Shown: positions 21,674-36,800 of the stretch, one piece after another
Layout of the letters: the number at the start of each line of letters is the position of its first letter
How positions within the stretch are numbered: the first letter of the stretch is position 1
Origin: Orientallactaga sibirica
Lineage: Eukaryota; Chordata; Mammalia; Rodentia; Dipodidae
Length of the DNA: 64,000 nt
Direction: 5' to 3'
Assembly: GCA_036365145.1 (NCBI GenBank)
Contig: JAEOAD010001365.1
Location: forward strand, 2,811,001 to 2,875,000
The notes under the pieces: model-generated
The model's database searches: none
What the model saw: only the letters and a program-made list of their open reading frames with translations
What the model was told of the DNA's origin: nothing
Translations under genes and position numbers: made by a program

Positions 21674-24600
21674 CTGGAAGAGCACAGAGTCCAGAGTCAG
21701 CAGAGGATGGGGTATCCCAGACCCATCAGATGTCGGTGGAGGGCAGATCGAGGGGCTGGGGACTGTGGTGAAGACCGTGGCTGGCATTCAGTGAGGACCA
21801 ATTCAGGAGCCTGACGCTGGACACTAACTGGAGGGGCCTCTTGACACCTGAGAGAACTAGAATCAAGTCTGGCGTCTGGAAGGGAGGACTGAGCAGTAAA
21901 TGTGGGCTCAGCATTTTGAAAAACAAAGCAGGAGGCTGGAGAGATGGCTTAGCAGTTAAGGTACTTGCCCAAGAAGCTTAAGGATCCAGGTTTTATTCCC
22001 CAGTACCCACATACGCCAGATGCACAAGGTGGCACTTGTGTCTGGAGTTTGTTTGCAGCAGCTGCCCAAAGCCCAGCTGTTCCTTGGGCAACAAAGAGCA
22101 GGAGCGAAGACCCCACAGGTCAGGGGACTGCAAGAGGGGCCACATGCCTACATGTGACTCCCAAATGCCTGTCAACTGTCAGAACTCCAGCTCGTTCATC
22201 AGTCTGGGAGGACCTATGGGAAGCTGAAGCAGGAGGATCTCAAGCTTGAGACCAGCCTGAGCTAAACAAGACCCTGTCTCAAAACACACATGCACGCACG
22301 CACGCACGCACGCACGCCTCTCTCTCTCTCCCGTATCCTCTCTCTTTCTCTCTCTCTCTCTCTGTGAGGAGATGGCTCAGCAACTAAAGGTGCTTGAAAA
22401 AGCCTGCTGGCCTGAGTTCAATTCTCCAGCCACTGACATAAAGCTGGATGGGTATCAATTTACATCAGCAAGAGGCCCTGGTGTACTCCCTACACACATA
22501 TATGCATGTGCAAATAAATAAAATTAACAAAATACATATATAACAACAGACGTTTTTATGTCTCCATCCAAAAGGGGTTCTTCTTTCTTCCCCTCATGAT
22601 AGTGATAGAATGTTTCTCAAAGGCCCATGTATTAAAGACTTGGTCTGTAACTCAAGAAGCTACTGGAAGGTGGCAGAATCTTCAAGAGCTTTTTGGATCA
22701 CTGGCGGCTTGCACTCAAGAGGATCTGGAAATCCTGACCTCTTACTTTTGTACATCTGGGCCATGAGGTAAGCAGCTTTGCTCCATCCACAGGCCCAAAG
22801 CAGTGGGCCAACCGACCGTCACATAATGAAACCGCCAAAACCATGAGCCAAAATAAATCTTTTCTCTTCATTAAGTTGATGAGCTCAGGTATTTGTTACA
22901 GTAAAAGCCAAGTGACCAACATCCCTTCTCTGCTGGGGTGTCAATGCAAACATACTAACCCACACAGCCACATCCAGTCACCTACCAAACCCATCCCCAC
23001 CCCAGTGGTTCCCACAAGCTCTCCACCAATATCCCTCTTCCACAAGCCTGGGTCTCACCAGCTCAGGCTGACCCTGTGTAGTCTCAGGGTGGCCTCGAAC
23101 TCTTGGCAATCCTTCTACCTCTGCCTCCCCGAGTGCTGGGATTTCCACCACGCCCGGCAAGCAAGGGGTTTTTGTTGTGGTTCTGCAAGCTGGGGTCTTT
23201 CTAGGTAGTCCAGACTGGCCCTGAACATGCAATCTTACAGCCTCCACCTCCCACGTGCTGGGATTACAGGCACGCCAAGTGTGGTGGTATGCATCTCTAA
23301 AACCGGCACTTAGAAGGCTGAGGCACTAAAATTGCAAGTTCAAGGCCAACCTTGATGATATAAGCAAGTTCCAGGCTAATTTGGGCTACAGAGAGTGACT
23401 GTCTCAAAAACAAAACAAAAATCCACATGAGTTTTGTCCCCTTTTCCACTCTGCTGTCCTCAGGTTAAGTCCCTACTCCTCAGCCTATGTGGCCTTTCAT
23501 CCCCACCTCCTGGCAACTTCTCCAGTGAAACAAAATCACACACACACACATACACATTCACTGCCTGCTTAGCTAAGTCATTCCTCCTTCACATCTTAGC
23601 TTGGGTGTTACCTCCTCCAGAAAGCCTTTCTTGATTTTCTAGGTTCTGACACTCGCCTCTGTGGCACACATCACCTTATTGGAACACTGACAAGTCCACA
23701 TCTCTTGTCAGTTCTGTTACAACCTCAACACCCTATGCAGTAAAATAACAAATATTTGATTGAAGGAAAAACGGGCTGAGAAAAAGCATGTTCAAGAAGG
23801 GAGGGGCTTCTAAGGGAGAGCAGAGGAAGCCAGGAGGGAGGAGATGAACCCACAAAACAAACACCCAGGGAAAAGGAGCCTGTGGTGGCAGGCTGCCCAG
23901 TGCCAACATGTGGGGAGGGTCAAGGCTCACCTCACAGTGGTAACACTCCACGTGGTAGTCTCTGTCCATGGACACCACACGGATGGTTGTCTCGCAGCCC
24001 TGGGGAAAGAACAGGATTCACACATAAAACACCTGGGGCTTGAAGCGCACTGTTCCACACGTGGAAGGACACTGGCATGGTGCACCAACACAGATGCACA
24101 TGCACCTTCGGGCACCTCCACACTGCAGCTGTGCATACACACATGAGCATAATTATTTATCTGCATTTGTCTGTCTGGGTGCACCAGGGTTTCTTCCCAC
24201 TGCAAATGAATGCTCATCTGCCTTTACATGGCTGAGTCACTGAGTCACTGAGTCACTGAACTTGGATGGCAGGCTTTGCAATCAAGCACCTTTAACAGCT
24301 GAGCCATCTCCACAGTCCCCACACATGATCTAAGAGCATTCCATGACATCCATGTATACATGCTATTTCATTTCTCTGTAGGCAAGAAAGAGAACCACTG
24401 CCGGAAGCAGCCTGTTCAGAAATGGGTCACGCAGGAAGACCTGGGGCTGCAAGAGCTGCATACATCAGGACCTTCCTCATCTGCTCCTCTGCGTCCCAGG
24501 CCATCCACCCTCCACTGCAGAGCTGAACAAGCCCAGTGAGCAGTCCTTTATCCACTAGGAATGAACTGAGGGTGGCAATGGGTCACAGGGACCAGCACGT

Positions 24601-27600
24601 GCCTGTAACTCATTCAGGGGACAGTTGTTCCCAGATGTACAGGCCCAACACATGTCCCTGAGCCCTGAGGGATGCAGAACAGGGTCTCATCTCTCCCACT
24701 GTGCCCAGGATCTGAGGCGGGCAGAGCCTCGGGGCCAGGTACCTGCTGTCTCCAGGAAAGCAGTTCCTACCTGTGCAGGGAGGATGGGGCGGGCACAGGA
24801 GGCACATTTTGGTGCAAAAACCCTGGAAGAATAAAAGAAAGCGGGGGTGACCAGTGGCATCAGGCCCAAGGACAAGTCCACCACAGTAGCCCCAAGGCAA
24901 GGCCCAATCATGAGACCATCCTTTCTGGGTGGACACCCTGAGTAGGGGACAGCCTCAAGCATACTTTCTTGGTACTGGACATGACACAGCTCCCACCCAC
25001 CTCTCATCTCTGGCACAGCCTCACATTCTCCAACCATCTCCTATGCATTCCCTGCCACCCCATATGTCGGATGGAGCCATCCCTAGCTGAGACCTCTACT
25101 CTACCCTGAGTGCCAGGAACAAACACTGGCACCAATCCCAAGACAGGCACCAGGCACTTGAGCCTGGAGCGACAGCATGCGGCAGTGAGCCCAGCCTTTC
25201 CCCTGAGAGCACAGGGGGCAGGCAGCACAACCAGAAGAGTCCCCAAGACACAGAGGAAGAGCAGGGCACAGACACAGGAAGAGGAGGAAAGGACACGGCT
25301 GGCAGCTAAATTGCAGGACAGGAGTCAGAAGGGGAAGAAATTCCTGCTCTGTGATGGTTAAGTCTCAAACGTCCCTCAAGGGCCTGTGGGAGGCTGTGGA
25401 AGCTTTAGGAGAGACAGCCTAGGGATGGAGAGAAGGGCCACTGGGAAGCAGGTCCCAGCCTGATGTCTGCTTTTTGGTCCATTCAGATGTGAAAAGCCTC
25501 AGCTATGCATTCCTGTAGTCGCCACAGCCAGGAGACACCCACCACCATGATGGACAGTATTCTCTCAAACCATGAGTGAAAGTAACCCTCTCCTAAGTTC
25601 TTCTGTTAGGAACTCGTCACGCAGGTAGAAAAGGTTAACTAGTACACCTGCCTCCGACAGCGGCAGTGGCAGTGGCACCGAGAGAGCCCGGAAGGGAGAA
25701 TTCTGACCCTGAGCTAGAGCCGGGGAGGAAAGCACTCTCGGGCGAGCAGAGGGAAAGCCAAGCTGCTCCACGCTGCCGGCAACTCACGAGTGATAGTCTC
25801 TGACGCAGTAGACGTTGTTGTCCACGTCCACGGTGAAGGGCACCCCGTCCAGACACTCACTGCACACGGAGCAGCGGAAGCAGCCCGGGTGGTAGGACTT
25901 GCCCAGCGCCTGCAGGATCTGGGGTGGGAGGCACAGAAGGGTGAGCACTGGCAGAGACTCGGCACCATGCCCACACTCTCTGCCTCTGAGCCCCCACGAG
26001 TCTGGAACAAGGTGGGGGTCCTCAGGCTCCAGGAACCTGGGGAGGTTCTCACCATCTCCATGATGAGGTGTCCACACACGCTACATTTGTCGGCCGTTTG
26101 CTGGAACCCGGAGTACTGGAGGAGACAGGATCCAGGATGTCATGGGACAAAAAGGCACTCACTCATGAGACAGGAGGATCCCGTCCCTGCTCCCACCCAT
26201 GGCCCGGCCAGTGTCACAGCATGGACTCACCAGGAAGTCCTCCTGGCAGTACACTTTCTCACCCACGTTGTAGAAAGCCTTTCCGCGGAGTCGTCTCCCT
26301 GTAAGGATGAGGGTGAGGAGGGGTCCCTGGAATGCTGGAGCCAGAGTGGAGCCTGGCTGACACCTCTCAGCACTCCCCTCCAACAGATGAGGTGAACTAT
26401 GGACATATTTTAAATGTCCCCTTAATGTCACACTGTTATGAATAGTTTATACTATGCACAGTGGCTCCTGTCTGCATCCTAGCACTGGGGAAGAGGAGAC
26501 AGGACAATCACCATATTCCAAGCCAGCCTGAACTACACAGTGAGTTCAAGGGAGGCTGGCTACACAGGTGGACTCTGTCTCAAAAGAGTCAAGAGCTAGC
26601 AGGCACAGCTCCCTGGCAGATCCACCAGGGAGAGGCTGAGGGCGTGGCTTAGCCAGAGTTGGTTGCATAGCATATGCAAGGCTCTGAGTCCCATCACCAG
26701 CACTGCAAGGGGATTCAATTCTATACTAGAGGGTTGTTGTTGGTTTGTTTTTCAAGGTAGGGTCTCACTCTAGCTCAGGCTGACCTGGAATTCACTCTGT
26801 AGTCTCAGGGTGGCCTCCCGAGTGCTGAGATTAAAGGCGTGAACCACCACACCTGGCTACACTACAGGTTTTATGCAGTGCAACAAGACAAGAAAAGAGA
26901 CACTACACACTACAAACTAGAAAAGAGTAAAATTTCTTTAGTCATAGACAACATGACTGTGTTGTATAAGCAATCTACCCCAAAAAAAACATTGTTTAGC
27001 ATAATTGTAGAACAAAAGGCCACAACATGAGAACCAAATGTAAAATGGATCTTTACTCTAGCAAGCAAGAAATGATGGGAAAATGAGTTTAGAATTTTTT
27101 TGTTGTTGTTTGTTTGAATTAGGGTCTCACTCTAGCCCAGGCTGACCTATAATTCACTCTGTAGTCTCAGGGTGGCCTTGAACACACAGTGATCCTCCCA
27201 CCTCTGCTTCCCAAATGCTAGGATTAAAAGGTGTGTGCCAGCATGCCTGGTGAGCTTAAATTTTTTTTTTTTAAATGAGTCCAGGGGCTGAACAGATGGC
27301 TTAGTGGTTAAGACACGTGCTGCAAAGCCCAAAGACCCAAGTTCAATTCCCCAGTACCCACATAAAGCCAAGTACACTAGATGGGACATGTGCCTAGAGT
27401 TTGTTTGCAGTGATTAAAGGCCCTGGTGTGCCCAGTCTTTCTCTATCTACCCCTTTCTCTCTCAAATAAGTAAATAAAAGTATTTTTATAACAGAGAGAG
27501 AATGAACTGGCATACCAGGGCCTCAAGACACTGCAATCAAACTCCTGATGCGTGTGCCACCTTATGCATATGTGCAACCTTGGGTCACCTTGTGCATCTG

Positions 27601-29654
27601 GCTTATGTGGGATCTGGAGTCAAACATGGGTCCTTAGGCTTTGCAGGAAAGCACCTTAACCACTAAACCATCTCTCCAGCCCAAATAAAATACTTTTTTA
27701 AAGTGAGTCTGGCCAGGCATGGTGGTGCATGCCTTTAATCCCAGCACTCGGGAGGCAGAGGTAGGAGGATTGCTATGAGTTCAAGGCCACCCTGAGAATA
27801 CATAGTGAATTCCAGGTCAGCCTGGGCCAGAGTGAGACCCTACCATGAAAAAAAAAAAAGTGAGTCGGAGACCAGGCACCACACACCTTTAGTCCCAGCA
27901 CTTGGGAGGCCAAGGTAGGAGAATCGCTGTGATTTCTAGGCCTGCCTGAGAGACTGAATTCCAGAGTAGAGCAAGATTCAGACAAAAACCTAAAACTCAG
28001 CCTGCAGGTAGGAGGATCGCCGAGAATTCAAGGCCACCCTCTACATAGTTAATTCCAGGTCAGCCTGACAAAAACCGCAAAAAAAAAACAAACAAAAAAA
28101 AAAATTAAAAAACCTAAAACTTAAACGTGAGTCTGGTGTGGTGGTACATGCCATTAGTCTCAGCACTCAGGAGGTTGAGGTAGTAAGATCACCATGAGTT
28201 CAAGGTCAACCTGGCCTAGACTAAGACTCTTCCTCAAGCCCTCATTCACCCCAAAAATTAAAAGTGTTTGAAATAGCATCAAAACGGGAAAAAAAAAAAG
28301 CCAGGCTTCATGGCACAGGCCTATAATCCCAGCACTTGGCAAATGGAGGCAGAAAAATCAGAAGTTCAAGATCATCCTTGGAGGGCTGGAGAGATGGCTC
28401 AGCAGTTAAGGTGCTTGCCTGCAAAGCCAAAGGACCCAGTCAATTCCCCAACACCCACATAAGCCAGATGCACAAAATGGCACATGTATCTGGAATTCAT
28501 CTGTGGTGGTTAGAGGCCTGGCACGCCCATTCTTCACTATCTGCCTCCTCTCTCTCTCAAATATATTAAATATTGAGGGGAAAAAAGATCATCCTTAGAG
28601 ATAAGTTTGAGACTATCATGGGCTACATGAGACCCTGTCACAAAACAAAAACAAGATAAACTTAAGATGGGTATGGCCTTCCATAGTAAAATCAAAGTTG
28701 AGGATATGGGAAGATGGCTCAGCGGTTCAAGGCGCTTGCTTACATAATCAAACTTTGCTGAGAAAATGCAAAAAGACCTCAGGAGACAGACACCATTGCT
28801 GGCACCAGTTCTGAGAGCACCGCGTAAGTTTCTGCACCTCTTACAGGCAGAGGCTGAGAGCTCGGTTCCAGGATTCTCTTTTCAAGGATGTTCACAGGTA
28901 AACTCCTAGGAAGAGACAGGTACCTCGCCTGGGGGAAAAGGCAAGCTCCTTTGCTGTCCAGTATTACAAAGATAAACTGTTCCTGCACAACAAAGGTCAA
29001 GGTAGCTTTGCTGGCAGCCTATGATAGACTGTTGGGTTCCTGGGCCATGTGTAGTGGTGTGTGCCTCCCAGGAGGCTGTGGCAGAATGGGTCACTTGAGC
29101 CAAGGAGGTTTTTTTTTTTGGTTGGGGGGGGGAATATTTTATGTTTACTTATTTGAGAGAGACAGAGAAAGAGAGAGAGAATGAGCATGCCAAGGCTTCC
29201 AGCCACATGCATCTGGCTTACATAGGTACTGGGGAATCAATCAAACTCGAGTCCTTAACTGCGAATCCATCTCTCCAGCCCAACCAAGGAGTTCTAAGGC
29301 CAAACCGAGACCCTATCTCAAAAAACATTTCTTTGCAGGGAGTGATGGCGCACGCCTTTAATCCTAGCACTTGGGAGACAAAGGTACGAGGATCACCTTG
29401 AGTAAGGCCACTCTGAGACTACAGAGTGAATACCAGGTCAGCATGGGCTAAAGACAGACCCTACCTCAAAAAAACAAAAAACAAGGGATGGCTTAGTGGT
29501 TAAGGTGTTTGCCTGCAAAGCCAAAGGATCTAGGTTTGATTCCCCAGGACCCATGTTAGCCAGATGCACAAGGGGGCGCACGCATCTGGAGTTCATTCAC
29601 AGCAGCTGAGAGGCTGCTGGCGTGCCCATTCTGTCTTCTTCTCCGTCTCTCTCT

Positions 29655-29691
<37 letters not shown>

Positions 29692-32600
29692 ATGACAAGA
29701 CACTACCCATCAGAATGACTACTTTAAAAAGACTACAATGCCAGTTGTAGTTGTTGGCAAATATGTAAAGTACCTGCCTTACATTCTCATGGAAGTGTAA
29801 AATGGTACAAGTCCTTTGGAAAACAGCTTGGCAGTCTCTCACAAAGTTAAACATACACTTATCCTATGACCCAGAAATTCCACTCTTTGGAATTTACTCA
29901 AGAGAAATGAAAACATATGGGCACAAAGTGAGCTCCACACAAATGCCTGCAGCATAACTGAGTGTTTATCAACAATTAAATGGAGAAACTGCGGTCTGTT
30001 CATAAAATGGATTCTTGTTCAGCAATGAAAAGGAGTGAGCTACTGATACATATGAGAAAGTGAATTTTTTATTTTTTTTTATTTTGCAAGGTAGGGTTTC
30101 ACTCTAGGCCAAGCTGACCTGGAATTTACTGTGTAGTCTCAGGAAGGCCTCGAGCTCACGGTGATCCTCCTACCTCTGCCTCCCAAGTGCCCGGCTCAAC
30201 AAAATGAATTTTAAGAGGAAAAAGAAATCACCATTATGAGAGAAGATGGCTTAAAGATAAACCCAAATCCCAGGGCAACTCAGCCCAGCTCATCACTGGG
30301 CCGAAGCTGCTAGAGTAAGCCCGGCCTGGAGCCAGCCTTCTCTACCCTAGGTTGAGCCAACACTCTGAACTAAAGCCTCCTCTGCAATTTCCTGGTTATC
30401 TGCAGCTAAAAGCTTCCAGGAAAGAGTGGATTCAACCTGGAGACTCTGCACCAGCAGGCTCAGGCTCAGAACTAGCAGGGACTCACAGTGGGAACTCAGG
30501 AGTACACCTGATATAATGGTATACTTGAGGAAGAAAAAAAAATCTGCAGACAGGATAAAGCAAGGCAATATAAGGAAAAAAATATCCAAAACGGGGGGAG
30601 GGAGCCAATTATAGTACATTTCACTCTGCAGTGAACAATTTTTTTACTTTTTTTTTTTTTTTGGTTTTACAAGATAGGGTCTCGCTCTAGCCCAGGCTGG
30701 AATTCAGTAGGTAGTCTCAGGGTGACTTTGAACTCATGGTGATCCTCCTACCTGCCTCCCAAGTGTTGGGATTAAAGGTGTGTGATACCACACCCAGCTT
30801 AAATAACTATTTTTTATTGTATTTTTTTTTTTTTTTTTTAAAGTAGTGTTTCACTCTAGTCCAGGCTGACTTGGAATTCACTATGTAATCTCAGAGTGAC
30901 CTTGAACTCATAGTGATCCTCCTACCTCTGCCTCCCAAGTGCTGGGATTAAAGGTGTGTGCCACCACGCCCAGCTTATTTATTTTTTAATATTTTTTAAA
31001 ATTCATTTATTTGAGAGAGAGAGAGAGAGAGAGAGAATGGGCACACCAGGGCCTCTAGCCACTGAAAACCAACTCCAGACGCATGAGCCACCTTGTACGT
31101 CTGGTTTATGTGGGTCCTGGGGAATCAAACCCGAGTCCTTTGGCTTTGCAGGCAAGCGCCTTAACCGCTAAGCCATCTCTCCAGCCCTAAATAAGTATTT
31201 TTTAAAAAAGATGTGTAGGGGCTAGAGAGATGGCTTAGTGGTTAAGGTGCTTGCCTGTAAAGCCTAAGGATCCCAGGTTCCATTCCCCAGTACCCCAAGT
31301 AAGCCAGATGCACTAGGTGGCACTTGTGTCTGGTGTTCGTTTGCAGTGGCTGGAGGCCCTGGTATGCCCATTCTCTCTATCGGCCTCCTCCCCCTCACTC
31401 TCTCAAATAAATAAATGGTTTTAAAAAAGAAGTGTAGAATTATGGTGGTTGGATTACTTTTTTACTTGCTTGAGACACAGGAGCTAGAGGGTGGAGGGAG
31501 CCAGGAAAGTTACCTACCGCAGGAGTCACAGACGAAGCAGTCGGTGTGATACAGGCTCCCCATCGCCTGGCACGCCTGCCTTGCTCCATAGATGCCAAGC
31601 CCACACTTGATGCAAATGCCTGTGGGGGAGGCAGAGTGGCATGGGATGGACAGGCACAGGGCTCCAGGTCTGATGCTATCCACATGCCTAACTATGGGTG
31701 ACTTAACTTCCCCAGGCCCACCTCACTGGGTCCTAACGACTAACACGGCACCATAAGGACACCCTTAAGGGCTGAAGATGAAGGTCTCCCACAGGCTCAT
31801 GTTTTAAGCACTTGGCTAGTGGCATTCTTTTGAAAGACTGTGGAACCTCTGGGACATGGTTCCTACCTGAGGACATAGGCCACTAGGGGCAGGCCTTGAG
31901 GACTATAGTGGGCCCTGCTCCAGGCCTGAACTCTGCCTCCTAATCTGCCCAGAAGCTGCCACCTCTTGCTCCTGCCATTCAGGTGGAGCCAACTCAGCTA
32001 CCAATGCCTTCCTCACCCTCTGGAACCATAAACCAAAAAAGCTTCGCTTGAGTTGCTTCTACCAGCATTTGGTCAGTGACGAGGCAGGTTAACTCACTAC
32101 TACAGGAACTGGGTGCTTCAGGGCAGTTACAGCTGCCTGAGGATTCAGAGCTTGGCAGAGCTTTCAGTACAGACAGAGCCAATGCAAGCCACCATGAGCT
32201 AGTATGACACATTTACACCTAGAAACACCCTCCTAAGTCCCTCCCCCTCACACAAGGAGGAAAATCCCTCCTGCTGTCTATGAACCAAATTCTTTTTGTT
32301 TGTTTGGTTTTTCGAGGTAGAGTTTCACTCTAGTCCAGGCTGACCTGGAATTCACTATGTAGTTTCAGGGTGGCCTCGAACACAGTGTTCCTACCTCAGT
32401 CTCCTGAGTGCTGGGATTAAAGGCGTGTGCCACCACGCCCGGCTTCTATGAACCAAATTCTACTCTTCAAAATAAAAACATGTACTTTCTAACACAGACA
32501 CAGGAAATAAAGAACACACAGACACACTAAGGAACATCACTGCTCTCCCCAGGCAACCTTTCCTCATTTGCACTTCAGTTCACGTTGTCTCTCCTTCATT

Positions 32601-33585
32601 TAGCACAGACAATGATGGCCCACCACATGCTCCAGGTGCTAAAGAAATTCCACTGTGAAAGAGTCCCCAACCCCAAGAAGAATGTATTTCAGAGGTGGGA
32701 CATAGGTGGCAGCAGTTAAATAATGTCAGGGAAGCAGGGTGTGGTAGCACGTGCCTATAATTCCAGCACTCAGGAGGCTGAGATAAAAGGACCACAGAGA
32801 GCTGGGCATGGTGGTGCACGCCTTTAATCCAGCACTTGGGAGGCAGAGGTAGGAGGATCACCATGAGTTCAAGGCCACCCTGAGACTACGTAGTGAATTT
32901 CAGGTCAGTCTGGGCTAGAGTGAGACCCTACCTCGAAAAAACAAAAAAGGACCACAGAGAGTCCCAGGCCTGAATTGCACAGTGAGCTGGAAGCCAGCCA
33001 GGGCTACAAAGCAAGACTGGAAAAATTATGACAAGAGCTAGAGAGATGGCTTAGTGGTTAAGGCACTTGCCTGCAAAGCCAAAGGACCTAGGTTCAGTTC
33101 CCTAGGACCCATATAAGACAGCCAGATACACAAAGTGGCACATGCATCTGAAGTTCGTTTGCAGTAACTGGAGGCCCTGGTGCACTCATTCTCTTTCTAC
33201 CTACCTCTTTCCTTCTCTCAAATAAATAAAATATTTTTTAAAGGAGGATGAGGGCTGGAGAGATGGTTAAGGTGCTTGACTGTGAAGCCTAAGGACTCAA
33301 GTTCAATTCCCCAGTACCCATGTAAGCCAGCTGCACATGCGTCTGGAGTTCATTTGTTATGGCTGGAGGCCCGGGTGTGTCCCATTCTCTATCTCTTTCT
33401 CTCTCAAATAAATAATAAAACATTTTTAAAAAACACAAAAAAGCCGGGCGTGGTGGCGCACGCCTTTAATCCCAGCACTTGGGAGGCAGAGGTAGGAGGA
33501 TTGCCGAGGGTTTGAGGCCACCCTGAGACTACATAGTTAATTCCAGGTCAGCCTGGACCAGAGGGAGACCCTACCTCACAAAACC

Positions 33586-33618
<33 letters not shown>

Positions 33619-33768
33619 CAAAGGCCAGGCGTGGTGGCACACGCCTTTAATCCCAGCACTTGGGAGGCAGAGTAGGAGGATCGCAGTGAGTTCGAGGCCA
33701 CCCTGAGACTACATAGTTAATTCCAGGTCAGCCTGGGCCAGAGTGAGACCCTACCTCAAAAAGCCAAA

Positions 33769-33800
<32 letters not shown>

Positions 33801-36800
33801 GCTGGAGAGATGGCTTAGTTGTTAAGGCACCTGCCTGCCTGCCAAGCCTAAGAACACCCCTTCGATTCTCCAGGTCCCATGTTTAGCCAGAGGTAAAGTG
33901 ACACAAGGGCGCAATGCCACACTTGCCCACAAGGGGGCGCACACATCTGGAATCGGTTCACAGGAGTCAAGAAGCTGCTGGTGCACCCATTCTCTCGCTC
34001 TCTCTCTCTCAAAACACACACACACACACAAAATGAAGGCTGTAGAGATGGCTCAGTGATAAAGACACTTGTGTACAAAGCCAAATGACCCATTTGATTC
34101 CCCAGTGCCCACATAAAAGCCAAATGCACAAAGTGGCACATGCATCTGGAGTCCATTTCCAACAGCTGAAGGCCCTGTTGCACCCATTTTTTCTGTCTCT
34201 CTGTCTGCAAATAAATAAATTTAAATAAAATAAATGGGCTGGGGAGATGGCTCAGTGGATACAGCCCTTGTCACACAAGCATGCGCACTTGAGTATGGAT
34301 CCCAGCACTCACGTAATGCACAGGCAGCATGGTAGCCAGCTTGTAATGCCAGCACTCAGGAGACAGAGACAGGGGATTCCCCAGGACAAACTCTGGGTTC
34401 AACTAAGACATAGATCCTGCCTCAGTAAACAAATGGAGAGCAGTCCAAGAAGAGAAGGTACCTGACATCAACCTCTGACCAGCACCAGCCTGCACATGCA
34501 CACATGAGCCCTTATGCACATATTCACACATGCACATACACACAGAACAAACAGGCCAGCCTGGGCTATATAAAACTGTCTCAAAAGAAGTCAGGTCGGG
34601 GTGGTGGAGCCTTTAATCCCAGCATGGGAGGAAGAGGTAGGTGGCACATCGAGGCCACCTGAGATTTGAATCCCAGGTCAGCCTGGACTATAGTGAAACC
34701 CTACCTCGAAAAACCAAAGAAAAAAAAAAAAGAAGTCAGGTATGAGGATCATGCCTTTAACGGGAGGCAGAGGTAAGAGGATTAGTTCTAGGCCACCTTG
34801 AGACTAATTCCAGGTCAGCCTGGACTAGAGTGAGACCCTATCTCAAAAAACCAAAAATAAAATAAAATAAAATAAAAAAATTTTAAAAAGTCAGGTGTGA
34901 AAGCTGGGCATGGTGGCACATGCCTTTAATCCTAGCACTCGGAGGCAGAGGTAGGAGGGTTGCTGTGAGTTAGAGGCCACCTTGAGACTATATAATGAAT
35001 TCCAGGTCAGCCTGAGCTAGAGTGAGTCTCTAACTCAAAAACCAAAAAGTCAGGAGTGGAGGGTTACATCGTTAACCCCAACACTAAGAAGGCTGAGGTA
35101 GGAGGATCACCGTGAGTTTGAGGCCAGTCTGGAACTACAGATACAGTTCCAGGTCAGTCTGGACTAGAGTAAGACCCTATATCAACACCCCCACCCACCC
35201 AAAATACATTGAGGAGCCAGCCACGATAGCCCACACTTTAGTCCCAACACTCAGGAGGCTGAGGTAAGAGGACTGCCTGAGTTTGAGGCCACCCTGGAAT
35301 ACAGAGTGAAACCCTACCTCTAAAAAGAAAAAAAGGGGGTTGGAGAGAGAGCTCAGAGGTTTAAAGGCCTTTACTTGAAAGCCTGCCAGCCTGGGTTCTA
35401 TTCCCCAGGACCCACGTAAAGATGCACAAAGTAGCGCATGCGTTGGGAGTCCAAGCGGGCAGCAGGCATGGGTATCAAAAAAGCCCTGAAGAGCCGGGTG
35501 TGGTGGCGCACACCTTTAATCCCAGCACTCGGGAGGCAGAGGTAGGAGGATTGCTGGGAGTTCAAGGCCACCCTGAGACTACATAGTTAATTCCAGGTCA
35601 GCCTGGACCAGCCTGGAAAAACCAAAAAAAAGCCCTGAAGAGAGGGAAACCCTTAATCCCAGCAAGGCAGTAAAAAAAAAGGCCACCCTGAGAAAAAAAC
35701 CAAAAAAAAAAAAAAATCCCTGAAGACTGCAGAGGGGACAAAGGAGCAAGGGTGTCAAGGCCAAGGGTGATAAGTAGTGCCAGCCTCTGAGACTGCAAAC
35801 CAAATCAACCCAGCCCCAGGGGTTTCCTCCAAGCCCCTCACAGACAGGCAGGCAGGGCAGCAAAGCGGGCTGCCCGGTGACTGGGAGCCCGGGTCCCGCT
35901 GGGCATACAGCCTGTGAGAAACCCTTAAAACTGGCAAAGACGGGGGCTGGTGGAGATGGCTGTAATCCCAGTGTTTGGAGGCAGAAGGGGCCAAAGAACC
36001 CTGAGTTTGATTCTCCAGGTCAGCCTGGACCAGAGTGAGTCGAAAAAAAAAAAAAAAAAAAAAAAAAAAGATGGCAAAGACGGGGCTGGAGAGATGGCTC
36101 TGAGGTGTTTCATTTGCCAAAGTGGTTTGATTCTCCAGGCCCTAAGTCACATGCAGGGGGCACATGCATCTGGAGTTCATTTGCAGTGGCTAGAGGCCCT
36201 CTACCCATTCCCTCTCTCTCAAATAAATAAATAAATAAATAAATAAATAAATACTATATATAAAAAAAAAAAGATGGTGAAAACAGGGCTGGAAAGATGG
36301 CTTAGCAGTTAAGGTACTTGCCTGTAAAGCCTAAGGATCCAGGTTTGATTCTCCAGGTCCCACATAAGCCACAGCCATCTGGAATTCATTTGCAGTGGCT
36401 AGAGGCCCTGGTGTGCCCATTATCTTTCTCTCTCTCTCTCTCTCCCTCTCTAATAAATAAATAAATAAATAAAAATAAAAATTTAGCCAGGTGTGGTGGC
36501 TAATAAATAAATAAATAAATAAAAATAAAAATTTTAAAACTGGCAAAAACAAAGTTGGGTGTGGTGGTGCACGCCTTTAATCCCAGCACTCAGGAGGCAG
36601 AGGTAGGAGGAGGCCTTGAGTTCAAGGTCACCCTGAGACTACAGAGTGAATTCCAGGTCAGCGTCGGCTAGAGCGAGACCCTACCTCAAAAAACAAAAAA
36701 AAAAGGCAAAAACAGCTGGAGTCAGAAGCAGAGGCTGCTGGAGAAGCAGATACAGGGTGTAACCCTGGGTGTGGATGGCAGGAGGTCACCACAGTAAAAG

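Noticed and set aside
22287..22364. Regular short repeats as a CRISPR-like array
   Set aside because: Simple (CACG)n and (CT)n microsatellites without spacers, in a mammalian intron.
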